Assembly: GCF_002288925.2 (NCBI RefSeq)
Contig: NW_022098023.1
Location: forward strand, 31,407,689 to 31,471,688
Source: Delphinapterus leucas
Taxonomy: Eukaryota; Chordata; Mammalia; Artiodactyla; Monodontidae
Reading direction: 5' to 3'
Length of the DNA: 64,000 nucleotides
Shown: piece after piece, positions 12,882 through 23,286 of the stretch
How positions within the stretch are numbered: the first letter of the stretch is position 1
Layout of the letters: each line of letters starts with the position of its first letter
The notes under the pieces: generated by a model
What the model saw: only the letters and a program-made list of their open reading frames with translations
The model's database searches: none
What the model was told of the DNA's origin: nothing
Position numbers and translations under genes: made by a program

Positions 12882-13879
12882 CATCATTCTATTAACATGC
12901 CCATGGCTGGAGCCATAGGAAGGAAGTGCAGTCTGGAATACGTTTCCACGTACAGAGGCACTTGCTCTAGAATATATTTATGGTAAGTCCGCCACTCAGC
13001 TCTCTTTGAGAAAGAGCTGTTAGTACAAGAACTGCCACGATGACATAATGTCTTATAGCATCCTTCCACTCTTGCAGTTAAACTCACTTCTTTCACTCCC
13101 TGCCCCACCTAGAGGAAAACTTTACAGTGTTTCCAGTAGAGGCAAGTTTTTCATTTAAAGGCTGTGCATCTGTTGATGGTCTACGGTTTTTCAAACTTGT
13201 CTTTTCATGTTGTTTTGATCCAGATGTAGAGGAATGTAAAGGGCTGTTTACCCGGCGCCCAGGATCAGGCCAGCGGGTGGGGTTCGGGGCTGCTTTCTCC
13301 GGAAGAGACCCCACCCCAAGGAGGGCCCCTCAGCCCCCAGTTTCCATCTTCCTTTGGGCTTCCTGATTCCCTTGCCGCACCCACGTCTTCGGATGTGGGC
13401 TTCCATCGCCTTCCCGCTCGCGCTGCTTTCCTATTCTAAGGATACTTTGCTTAAGGAGTGGGGCACAATTTTTGGCCACCTTCACTTATTTGTTCTTCGA
13501 CACCCTAACACCAGGACAGACCCCTCCTCTTAATCCTGATTTCTCAGGCGCAGGCCCACTGATTCATCCCGTCAGGACCAGAAGTGGGCTGTGGAATCCT
13601 GCTCCGGTCTGGACCACCTTGCCCATCTTCCTCACCTACAGAATGTGGCAGGAGGTAGAGAGCACACCAGGCAGTGCACTGCCTTTGTTTTCATTAATAA
13701 CGCACACCGGGCCTCTAGAAGTGTTTGGAAAATGCCACAGAAAATGTAGAACATGGCTTTTCCCGGCTAGAACTCGTCCCTTCACTCTCATTTCCTGTTT
13801 CTCGGCCTCTGCCTCCTTTTTCTTCCCACCCTACTTCGTGCCACACTTGCGAATCTTTCTTCCCTTAATGTAAACTTCC
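12882..13879. other. flank of the CpG island, no clear gene
   Basis: GC content rises from left to right. Open frames of 79-133 codons occur on both strands (for example 13472-13873, +) but carry no recognised domain. They are compatible with chance or with an untranslated part of a transcript starting in the island. Confidence 0.4.
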
Positions 13880-15086
13880 CCTTCGCTGCCTTCCCACGGC
13901 CGGGGCGGTTTCCCACGCGGGGCGGGCTCAGGGGCGCCGCGCCGGGGTGTCCGGCGGCCTGGGCGCCCCAGCGCGCTCACGCAGCTTTGCAAGAAAGTGG
14001 CGCACGCAATCGCCACCTCGGCCGGCCGCGCCCGGTCCGCCAGCTCCCAGCCCCGCGCGCCGGCTTCCGCCCCCGCCGACCCTCCAGCGCGGCGCTGACC
14101 CCGCGCCCTAGGGGCCACCGCGGGAACGCCGGGCCGCACGGGCTGCCTCCTCCCCCTCCCGCCCCAGAGTCGCGCCGATCCGCTCCCCCGGGCGCGGAGG
14201 CGGGGAGGGAGGGGCCCCCGGGAAGGGCGTGAAGGACGCGGCTCCTGGCTGCCCGCATCTCGGGGCGCAGGGCGGGGTGGGGGTGTGCTGGACTCCCCTC
14301 TCCGCCGCTCCTCGCTCCGGGTCTGCAGCTCCTGCTTCCTGCTCCTCCCGCCCGCAAGTCCGCCCGCCTGCCTAAATTCCGAGCGAGGGCGGACGCCCCT
14401 TCTCCCCGGTCTCCCGAGCCGGCCGCGCGGCTCCGCCTCGCCCCCATTCATCCCGCCAAGGTGAACCGCTGGGAAGGAGGACGCCCCCGCCTAGCCCGCA
14501 ACTTGCGTCGCTCCAGAACCCAAACAATGCTTCCCCCGCCTTCCGCGTGCGGCCCTCCGCCTAGCCCAGCCTCGCGCGCAGCCCCGCGCGCAGGGAACCG
14601 CCTGCCCGGGCCGGGACCCCATTGTTGCCCGGCGCGGGCGATGCCCGGCGTCCGGGGGCGGTCCCCGCGAGCGGTCCCGCAGCCTCCGCCGGCCGCCGGA
14701 GCCGGCTCCGCCCACACCTTTCCAAGTTAGCTGGTGGGTGAGCCGCGGGGACGGCTCGGGCCCCCGGCCCCCTCCCTGCACGCTTTCACCCGGGCGGGAG
14801 GGGAGGGGAGAGGAGCGGCGGGGGCTGTGGGCCGAGCGGGCTCCGCGCTTTATTTGTCTCCGAATTCTCTTCCTAAGGCTGCCTAGCGCGCTGACACAAA
14901 AGAGGGGACTTTCTCGCGGCTCCGCGCGAGTCCTCCCCAGACGAGTTGAAATCGGGGGTTCCTCCCGCCGCGAGGCCCCGCGGGCACCCCTCGCCCCGCG
15001 GCTCCCGAAGCGGCGTTGGCCATGTGTAGGTTATTTTGGGTGCCGCAGCAAGGTGGTGCAGGTGATCGGGAGGCTCCGCCGCGGCC

Positions 15087-15114
15087 GGGGGCGGGGGCAG
15101 GGGTGGGGCGGGGT
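15087..15114 (+). promoter_or_regulatory. G-quadruplex-prone G-runs in the CpG island
   Basis: Five runs of four or five G separated by one or two bases on the + strand, which fits the standard intramolecular quadruplex pattern. Formation has not been shown. Confidence 0.7.
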
Positions 15115-15259
15115 GGAGGTTCCGCGGACCCACCCCCCAGCCGGCGGCCCGGGCGCCGAGGCGAGGGCCGGGCAGTGGGTGTTGCCTTCTACCTCTGCGA
15201 GCGGGGAGGGGTTAGTTTCCCACAGGGGATTTCAACCATCACACTCAGAGCCCGCCTCC

Positions 15260-15306
15260 TAATCCTCGGGCGGAGCGGCTCGGGGGCCCCATTTTATGGC
15301 AATAAA
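15260..15306. promoter_or_regulatory. AT-rich motif pair inside the CpG island
   Basis: TAATCC at 15260-15265 fits the OTX/PITX homeodomain core. A perfect inverted repeat TTTAT-GGCA-ATAAA at 15293-15306 presents two TTTAT cores facing each other, similar to HOX/CDX half sites. Such an AT island in about 95% GC-rich surroundings stands out. Binding is inference. Confidence 0.35.
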
Positions 15307-15451
15307 GCGACTTAGCGCCTGCTGAGCGAGCCCCTCCCCGCCGCCGCCCCCGCCCTCGGCCCCACCCCGGGGCTCGCCCGCAGCGGCGGGGCTTTGTTTC
15401 GGGGGAGGAGGACCCGGAGCTCTTTTGTTTGGGGGTTTGGTGTTTTCACCT

Positions 15452-15482
15452 CCCCCCCCCGCTTCCCCCAACCCTCCCCCCC
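15452..15482 (-). promoter_or_regulatory. C-run cluster (quadruplex-prone on the minus strand)
   Basis: Runs of 9, 5, 3 and 7 C on the + strand mean four G-runs on the minus strand, fitting a quadruplex/i-motif pattern at the right half of the CpG island. Confidence 0.65.
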
Positions 15483-15660
15483 ACTCCGCGCCTCTCCGGT
15501 TTCCTGAGCTGCGGGCTGCAAGGGAGGAGAAGCGGCGTCTTGCAACCCCCCTCGGCTGGGCCCCGGGGTAATTCGATGCGGGCCTGGCGAGGCTCCCCCC
15601 GCTAGACCCGGGCTCGCGTCTCGGCAGCCTCCACCCACCGGCCCACCCTACATTTAGCGC

Positions 15661-15680
15661 ATCATGTGATCCGGGTAAGT
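15661..15680 (+). other. candidate first-exon splice donor
   Basis: The junction CCGG|GTAAGT places a full donor core at 15675-15680, at the right edge of the CpG island. The exon before it would be a non-coding or partly coding first exon. An E-box-like TCATGTGA lies five bases upstream of the junction. Use of this site is inference. Confidence 0.4.
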
Positions 15681-15803
15681 CATTTGCAAGTACAACAGTT
15701 CCCTGGGTTGCCCCCCATTCATTTCCTGAGAACTGCAGAGAGCAGCTGAGAGGCTCTGCCCGTGCGTGTGCGAGTGTGCGTGTGAGTGTGCGCGGGTGAC
15801 GCC

Positions 15804-15875
15804 GTGTGTGTGTGTGTGTGAGTGTGCGCGCGCGCGCGTGTGAGAGCGAGAGAGAAAGGGAGAGAGAGAGGGGGA
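15804..15875. repeat. (GT)n-(GC)n-(GA)n compound microsatellite
   Basis: GT repeats at 15804-15820 run into alternating GC at 15825-15838 and then a GA-rich purine stretch at 15842-15875. Alternating GT/GC is prone to Z-DNA; the purine part can form triplex DNA. It lies about 130 bases past the candidate donor. Confidence 0.9.
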
Positions 15876-18130
15876 CTCTGTGTGAGGGAAAGAAAACAAT
15901 TTCTCCTGCTCTGCAGCTTCTGTTCAGGTCTGTGCCGATTCCGTTTCTTATCAAAATAAACAACCCCCTCCTCTTTTTTTTTTTGTGCCATCCCAGATCA
16001 GACCGTATTCTCTTAACATGTTTTATTTTCCTTCTGTCATCTGCTCAAGTTAAATCATTTTGGTTGGTCTGTGTTCGTAAAGGGGGAAAGTGTTGGGAAG
16101 CGGGAGGGGGCCGAGGGAGGGCGATGCTACTGCAGAGCAAGTAGCGTCGGTTGGATTCGTGGAGAAGAAAGGAGGAGGTTTCTCCCCCCACCCCCGCCTC
16201 GCAATTTTTTTTAAAAAAGAACTTACCAAGTAGCGTGAATTAAGCAAATGTTTTTCTACCCCTCGTGGAATTGTTGGTTGCAGTGCTTGCCTGACAGTTG
16301 CCAAGGATGAGAAATAAAACACCAGGGCTGAATTGGGGAGGGGGGAGCTTGTGGAAGTAGTGTGCCCCCAGGAAGAGAGCGAGTTGGGTGAAGAGCTGCC
16401 GCACCGGGCCTTGTGGGCTTGGGTGTGCACTGGAGAGAGCGGAGGGGAAGGGGTTAAGGCGAAGATGACACTGCTGGCATGAATAGTGGTCCTGGTGCTA
16501 CATTCATTATTGTCTCTGGTCGTAATGATGTGTAACTGTCACTTGCTACAGTGCCTGGTCCATGGAAGTAGCCAGGGGCTGGCCCGTGGCTGTTATTTTC
16601 AATTACGGGGGGCCTGACCGGAGTTGACAATGGGCAACTTTGCAGGGCCACCCGGGCCGGGAAGCCCGCGGAGACGGCCTGGGAGCCACTTCTTGCCTTA
16701 AGAGGCTCGCTCAGAGGACTCGGACTTGACCTCCGCGACATTAGTTGGTGTTCGTGTTAGATGCTTCCCTACGGGGAGAATCAATCCTGCTTTTGTTGGG
16801 TAGAGAACTGCCTATTAGAACTTTGAAAACTTTTATCTTTGGGGAAAAGGGTGGGGTGCACTCAACAGTTCTGTTTCGAAGTGCATTTGAGGCAAATGCT
16901 TGGAAAAAGTACCAATTCCTTTGTTATATGCCCTGCAGCTTCCCAACCCCCTTCACCCTGCGCTTCCAGTTTTGCATACTTTAATAGTAACAGCCTTTAT
17001 TCAGCTGATAAAAGCTGACTGTGTTGAGTTAAAGAGTATTAGTACAACGGAATGTGTAATCTGGATAAACAGTTTGTGTGGTTAGTATTGTCGGCTCTCT
17101 AATTTAACTGTACAGATGGTTTAAGTGTCGTGCTGTATGGATTGTTTTAAGCAATTCCACTGGCTAATAGAATCCTCCTCAGACGAGCACTCGAATATTT
17201 TATTTTAAATCAGCTTTAATATTCTCTGTTTCCCTGTAACACCAGGGAGAGGAGCAGCTCTATTTACGTCTAGTGCGTGTGCATCTAGTGGCTTCGGTAG
17301 ACATCTGCCAATCAACGCACGTCATTCTGCAAATCCACCTAGACGCCTTCATGTCCTTTTCTTACTGGAGGATAGAGTTGTTTAGATAAGTTAACGCTTT
17401 GAAATAAATTTGGTGGCTTTTAACGGGCAGCAGCTTGTGATGGGGAATAGGGCTGGTCACTTTGAAGCGTGGGTGTATTCCATCTTCTAAGAAATGCTCT
17501 TTGGAATTGGCATTCAGTAAAAACAGTGACCCCTCACCTTAAAAAAAAAAAAAAGCCTGGTTGTGCTATTTGCAGACCTCATTCAGATGTTGTTTACATT
17601 TTTGAAAACCACGTAGAAATTGGTTGTGATAAAGGGGTATACTTTTAGGCTAGAAAATGTTTAACTTTAGAAGCTTAGAAATAGGTTGTTGAAGGACAAA
17701 CATTCGGTTGCATAAGTTACATCTTTATGGCTGCAGCCTGGTCAGTTAGAGTCCGAGTTGGGGAGAGAGGGTTTTGAACATACAAGAATTGACAGAAATT
17801 TATAATGTAGTTAGGGAAGAGGTTTGTTATTTTTACCTTCTAATTCATAACTATTATGAAATATACTTGCGCTGGTAAAAGTTGGGATGTTTTCACATAA
17901 AATTTTGATCACTTATGCACTAAAACTACTATAGCTGTGTGAGGTAAAGAAACATCCTTGAGGGGTTTCTGTTTATTTTTGAAGTGCTTCAGTTATTTAT
18001 CTATTACTTAGTAATGCATATTTAAAAGAAACTTCTGTCAGCTAAACTTTATTTTGGAATGCGTTGAATTACTATTTACTGAATGAAAATGGTTGCACTA
18101 ATGGGCCCTTAATATTTTCTTTTTCTCCAG
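15876..18130. other. unique CpG-containing flank of the island, no coding exon recognised
   Basis: No interspersed repeat recognised over 2.2 kb, and CpG pairs persist (for example 17200-17350). This fits first-intron regulatory DNA close to a promoter. A minus-strand donor-like sequence (GGTAAGT read from 16227 to 16221) is the only sign of opposite-strand splicing. Confidence 0.5.
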
Positions 18131-18438
18131 AAAATTCCTTTTCCACAACTGAATGTCATTTGGGAGAAAATTGGTCCTGGTATAGCATTTGAGACCTTGA
18201 CCTTAGCAGCAACTCTTGGCTGGCGCTTGTTTACTACAGCTGCAGCCTATGTGTGTACAGAAAGGGAGGGACTGCAAACACTGGTGCGCTCTCTCTCCCC
18301 AGACCAAGGGAAAAACAAATCAGGATGCTTGACAATCATTCCGAAGAGCACCCATCAGGCATGTAATAGCATTAGTGTTCTGGTCGTTTTAAAAAAAATC
18401 TATGTTCCTCGGGGATTACTTTCCGGCCTCCTGGGAAA
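18131..18438 (+). other. candidate internal exon (unconfirmed)
   Basis: A pyrimidine tract ending TTTTCTCCAG (to 18130) and a second, CTCTCTCTCCCCAG (to 18302), both precede a donor GGAAAG|GTAAAC at 18438. One reading frame stays open from 18113 to 18520, across the whole 308-base segment, but it has no ATG start and encodes nothing I recognise. With the second acceptor, the exon is 136 bases (18303-18438) and contains a 13-codon upstream-type ORF (ATG near 18323). It could be an alternative 5' exon of the gene started at the CpG island, or a decoy exon. No repeat overlaps it. Confidence 0.35.
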
Positions 18439-20544
18439 GGTAAACATGCACTTCAGCAGACTCAGAGTGAGTTTTAGATGTCATATCATGAAGCAGGCTG
18501 CTATCAACGTAATGAAATAATTTGTTCTTAAATATAGGTGTGTTTTCTATCCCCATAAAGATGGCATAAGTGCTTAGGCCTCTAAGCCCATATGAGGGCA
18601 TTTTGAACTCAAGCCAGTGTTGGTTAATCTAGAGTATTGAGTAACTTGACCAGTGAGGTGATGTTGTTAACTAGTTGAACATATAAACGTCTTGGATATT
18701 TTCATCATGGTACAAAATGGAAAGTGTGGAATTTCATATTTCTGCGAATTAATATGAGACTGATCACATTAAATTTGGGGCGTCAAATGTTTTGTTTTCT
18801 TTATATTGTGAGAGTAACAGTCCTCTTAGTGTCAACTTCATAAATCTAGCTGTAGATGATCTGTGTATTAATACAAAGAAGTTTGTATTCTGCAAAACTA
18901 GAAGTGGCACAAAGTTATTTGAAAAGTTATTCTTTTTTTGGATAAATAAGTTTCTGCGCTTGTGCTTCCATGTTGATTAATGAATAAGAGCTAAAAATCT
19001 CCAAAGAGTTTTATTCAGAATCAACGCCATGGTTATCTTTTTCTTTGAGAAAACAACTTTCATTTTTGTAAATAACTCCTAAAATAGATGACAGTGGCTC
19101 ACCTTTGTGATTTACATTTTGAAAATACCACGTGGTACTGGAGTGGAAATATCTGTATTTTTGCCCAGTGTTCGTTTATTTTCCATTTTAAAATTCACGT
19201 TTATTTATTTTTTCAGCCTACACATTATGCACGCCTTTCAGTCTTAAGTATGGACAAAATGTAAGGGTGAAAATATTAAGATTAAATCCCTGGCAACACC
19301 CTATAACCACAGCCTTAAGTCATCCACCGCAACCAGGGGTCCCCAAATCAAAAGGCAAGTAACCAGATGGACCTCCCCTGTGCCCAGAAGGGCAGCAGCC
19401 TTAGGCTCTGTGAGACCTGCTTGGTTTCTAGATCCCAGGCCCTTCCAGAGAACTGTCTGACTTCAGCTGGCCAGAGTTCATTGTCAGGCGGTAGAGCAGC
19501 GACACCCCATCTGATGTCAGCTTTTGTGTTCTTGCGGTAGGGAACACATGCTGTGGATTAAATGGTTACTTTCTCTATATATTCTCAGTAATTATGTTAC
19601 AAAAGGATTTTTCGCTTTGGGGTGTTTATTGTCATAAAAGTGGCTACTTGAGTAGTCCTGCTGCTCCAATGAAAATTTGTTTTGGTCTGGCAGTAGATTA
19701 CAGGATATTCACTCAAAGAATTCTGCTCTGGGATGGGCTTTCCTCCTGTCTTTTTTTCCAACTCAAAGTCATACTTTTATTTTGTGGCTAATTTAATGGT
19801 ATATATTTTTGAATTTTTACTAAAAGCATAGTAACTGGACTGGTCCAAACAGTGTTGCTTTTTAGGTACAGATGCAGTAGCAGAAAGCCCTTGCTGCTGT
19901 ATTCTGGCGTGGAAGATGAGGGGAAAAACTACAGAGCTTTGGGGTAGTTTTCCCACCCCCATCAGAGGCCATAGAAGCTGCCACTATCACAACTTGTTGG
20001 CCTCCACAGCCAGGAATTGTGTTTCACGTGCTACATTCACCATGCTTAACAGTATATATGGCTTTTCACAATAATTGCTGGCATGATGTGTATGTATATA
20101 CCATATATAAAAATATAGCCACTATTTTAGGTATGTACATATATATGTGTACATACATAGTATTTATATTTATGAATGTGAGTTTTTATATTCTCTACCT
20201 GTATAGGTACATACCCCATACATAAACCGTGTACGTTATGACCACGAATTATGGTAAAAAGTCCCCTTCCCACTTGCATAAAAGAGGAGAAGAACAAGCC
20301 GAGTTTGTTTTTCAAATTCTATGTTTAGTAATACTATTTTCACTTTAGTTTAACAAGCAGACTTAAAACATGAAAACAGTCCTGCCCCAAAGAAAACAAA
20401 CCAACAGACTTACATGACAACCAAGGTAAATGATTGTAAAAAATGAAATAAATAACTGTAAAGAAAACCTTCATTCATTTCATAATCGGGTGTCTGCTAA
20501 GATTATACATCCTGAAATCAGGACTGATTTAAGCAGAGATGTTG
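18439..20544. other. mostly unique DNA, no gene seen
   Basis: 19,300-19,530 is GC-richer than its surroundings with no recognised repeat. 20,060-20,170 is an AT-rich 'tatatgtgtacatac' stretch. No frame has recognised content. Confidence 0.5.
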
Positions 20545-20715
20545 CAGTTTGAGCCTGGCTCTCTTGCTTGCCAACTCTGGATGACCTTTGTTAAATTTCT
20601 TAACGCCTCTGAGTCTTTAAAATGGGAAAAATCATATGCAGTTTACAGGGCTGTGGTGAGGGTAAGATGAAATAATGTAGGTAAAAATCACTTTGTAAAA
20701 CTGTAAAGCACTGGT
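20545..20715 (+). repeat. MIR SINE
   Basis: MIR blocks in order: 'gagcctggctctcttgcttgcc', 'ctctgagtctttaaaatggg' and 'gctgtggtgagggtaagatga', ending in 'gtaaagcact'. Confidence 0.75.
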
Positions 20716-21799
20716 GTGTCAACTGATTTGACAGGAAAACCACTACCTCCCCGTCCCCCCACCCCCTGCCCTAAAAGGGATGAACTTTCCAGCCTCTCAA
20801 AGTGAGCATATAAATTACGCTTATGGAGAAGGAATTTCCGAGTGTGGGTAGAAAACTCCTGGCAGTCAAAGGTCATGAATTCCATTCCTGTCTCACCAGA
20901 GATTTGCTCTATGACCTTGAGATCAAGTCACTCTTAAAAAGTTTTTATGTAGCTGGTATAAAAGTTACTGACTGTTAACATTTATATAATGCAGGTGAAG
21001 TATCTGAGCTTTTCCAAAGGAAAATACATGAAAATACAGTTTCCATGATCATTTATAGAAAATAGAAAATAAAGATCAGCAAGGATTATTTAGAGATTAT
21101 AAACCTCCAGGCTACTTCTTCAGTGAGTCAACTGAAACCTCTATCGACTGGTCATTGAAAATGTCCTTAATGTTTTTTTTTTTTATGGAATCATTAAATT
21201 TGTGCTGTTGTACTATAATTTAGAACAGCCTATTGAACTTCAGTTCCCTAGTTAAGCCAAGATTCTGTTGATTAAGTTATGTCTGATTTATGGTTTAGTC
21301 TCTTGGTTAGACTCAGATGTTGTTGCAGTACAACGTGTGAACAATAAAGGAAGGTAGATGATGGGGATCTTAAATGGGTATTTGGAAATTTATTGCACAC
21401 ATTTTTTTATATGCACACATTTCCGGCCGTGTACATTTTTTAAACACACACACATTTTTGAGAAAATTAAGAACAATAATACTTTACATAATTTCTCCCC
21501 AGCTACACTTCCTCCAGTTAAGAAACAATTTTTTTTCACACTCTGCGCACTGCTATGCTTGCAGCAGCAAAGAAACAGACTCAAACTAGCTCATCAATAT
21601 AACTCTTTCCGTGTCACACATACACCTTGCCTACCTCCTGTTCATGTTACAACTATCACTGTGAACATCACTTTCTGTGGGACTCTTATTTATCATCCCT
21701 TGCTTGAAGAATACACCAGGTTCCAGTCTGTAATATATGGCCCCGTAACACACGATGTTCCTTCTGGTGTAATTGCTGGTTGATTTGTCTTGTCCCTTC
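20716..21799. other. no gene seen
   Basis: Contains a 141-codon open frame (21358-21783, +) with no ATG-driven domain; its N-terminal part is low-complexity. A C-rich stretch lies at 20751-20771. Not identified as a gene or a repeat. Confidence 0.4.
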
Positions 21800-21905
21800 C
21801 CAATAATAAGCCCCTTGAGAGCAGGAAATGAATCTTCTTCATAGTTACTTTCATGGCTTCTAACATAGTGGCTGATCATATAGTGCTAAAATACTTAATG
21901 AAGGA
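21800..21905 (+). repeat. L2 LINE 3' end
   Basis: 'gccccttgagagcaggaaatgaatc' followed by 'taacatagtggctgatcatatag' and 'acttaatgaaggaa' is the usual L2 3' end. Confidence 0.6.
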
Positions 21906-22094
21906 ACAAATTGAGGAGTACAGTCCATATGACTGTCCTTTCAGTAGCTAAGTGCCAAATATCATGGTCATTTCCCCTTGCCTTTTCATTTCTAGTCAGT
22001 ATATTCATGTCTATTAATCATTCCACAATTCACTACATTTTCCTGAAAAATTTTTTCTCCTTGCCAAATGAAGCCTTGCAGTGGAGTTAAATAC

Positions 22095-22310
22095 TACTGG
22101 ATTTGAAACCTTAAGCTACCCAGGTTTTAGCCGTCTAACTGGGCAAGTTGCTTCTGCAAGTCTTAGTTTACTCATTGGTAAATAAAAACAAAAACAAGAA
22201 CATATAATGTCACCATTGCAGAATGTTTTTGAGGATCAGAATTGTGGTAATGCCTGCAAAGCATCCAGTATATAGAACCTTGTACATACTTAGTGCTCAG
22301 TAAATATTAG
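22095..22310 (+). repeat. MIR SINE
   Basis: MIR order is preserved: 'gggcaagttgcttctgcaag', 'agtttactcattggtaaat', 'tttttgaggatcaga', 'gtgctcagtaaatatta'. Confidence 0.7.
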
Positions 22311-22314
22311 GCTG

Positions 22315-22604
22315 CTCAAAAGGTACAAACTTCCAGTTATAAGATAAATAAGTACTAGGGATGTAACATACAACATGATAAATATAATTAATACTGCTGT
22401 ATGTTGTATAGGAAAGTTAAGAGAGTAAATCCTAAGAGTTCTCATCACAAGGAAAAAATTTCTTTGTCTTATGTTTTTGTATCTATATGAGATGTTGGAC
22501 GTTTACTAAATTTACTGTGGTAATTATTTCATGGTGTATGTTATCCATTAAACTTACACAGTGCTATATATCAATTATATTGCAATAAAACTGGAAGAAA
22601 AAAA
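22315..22604 (+). repeat. old L1 3' UTR, sense
   Basis: The blocks 'aaacttccagttataagataaataag', 'tactagggatgtaacatac', 'gagagtaaatcctaagag' and 'caattatattgcaataaaactgg' are the 3' UTR of an L1MA-type element. AATAAA at 22584-22589 is followed by a short A tail. Confidence 0.85.
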
Positions 22605-22611
22605 CTTTCAT

Positions 22612-22944
22612 CTCTTCTAGTTTTTTTTTTTTTTTAAGATGTTGGGGGTAGGAGTTCATTTATTTATTTATTTTTGCTGTGCTGGGTCTCCGTTTCTGTG
22701 TGAGGGCTTTCTCTAGTTGTGGCAAGTGGGGGCCACTCTTCATCGCGGTGCGCGGGCCTCTCACCATCGCGGCCCCTCTTGTTGTGGAGCACAGGCTCCA
22801 GACGCGCAGGCTCAGCAGTTGTGGCCCACGGGCCCAGTTGCACCGTGGCATGTGGGATCCTCCCAGACCAGGGCTCAAACCTGTGTCCCCTGCACTAGCA
22901 GGCAGATTCTCAACCACTGCGCCACCAGGGAAGCCCTCTTCTAG
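22612..22944 (-). mobile_element. CHR-type SINE with target-site duplication
   Basis: The body at 22621-22935 is flanked by the direct repeat 'ctcttctag' (22612-22620 and 22936-22944). Left poly(T), right tRNA-like head ('ccactgcgccaccagggaagccc'). It inserted directly after the L1 3' end. Confidence 0.92.
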
Positions 22945-23060
22945 TATATTGATGGCCTCTCTTAAAAGCAGCCACTGAGAATGAATAGCAGCAACAAAAC
23001 AACTACTCTTTATTGTGCAGCTACTATAATACAGAAATTAGGCACTGTGCTTTTCATTTC

Positions 23061-23286
23061 TTAGCTTATTTATTTATTTACTGTAAAGATTTTTTTTGGA
23101 CGTGGACGATTTTTTTAAGTCTTTATTGAATTTGTTACAGTATTGCTTCTGGTTTATGTTTTTGGTGTTTTGGCTGAGAGGCACGTGGGATCTTAGCTCC
23201 CCGACCAGGGATCGAACCCACACCCCTTGCGTTGGAAGGCGAAGTCTTAACCACTGGACTGCCAGGAAAGTCCCTTAGGTTATTTA
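23061..23286 (-). mobile_element. short CHR-type SINE, older copy
   Basis: The reversed head 'gaagtcttaaccactggactgccagg' and 'ccgaccagggatcgaaccc' mark a CHR-like SINE. Flanking repeats 'ttagcttattta' and 'ttaggttattta' differ at one base, so this copy is older than the neighbouring one. The body is 23073-23274. Confidence 0.8.

Larger units (their letters stand above)
13880..15660. promoter_or_regulatory. large CpG island, probable gene promoter
   Basis: Very GC-rich with frequent CpG, in sharp contrast to the AT-rich flanks and over more than 1.7 kb. Long frames on both strands (up to 206 codons, rich in Arg, Gly, Pro and Ala) are what any GC-rich DNA produces and match no known protein. 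No TATA box is at an obvious place; GC boxes are numerous, and a SOX-like CCATTGTT lies at 14619-14626. Islands of this size usually mark promoters of broadly expressed or developmental genes. Direction is uncertain; a donor site at the right edge and unique sequence to the right favour the + strand. I do not recognise the gene. Confidence 0.85.

Noticed and set aside
13831..14451. 206-codon minus-strand frame in the CpG island
   Set aside because: Rich in Arg, Gly, Pro and Ala, overlapped by frames in other registers and on the other strand; this is typical of GC-rich non-coding DNA.
15259..15963. 234-codon minus-strand frame across the island and the GT/GA tract
   Set aside because: The Ser/Leu- and His/Thr-rich repeats are simply the translated microsatellite; no domain or good start.
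21358..21783. 141-codon + strand frame
   Set aside because: Composition and lack of a domain suggest chance; no splice sites or island nearby.
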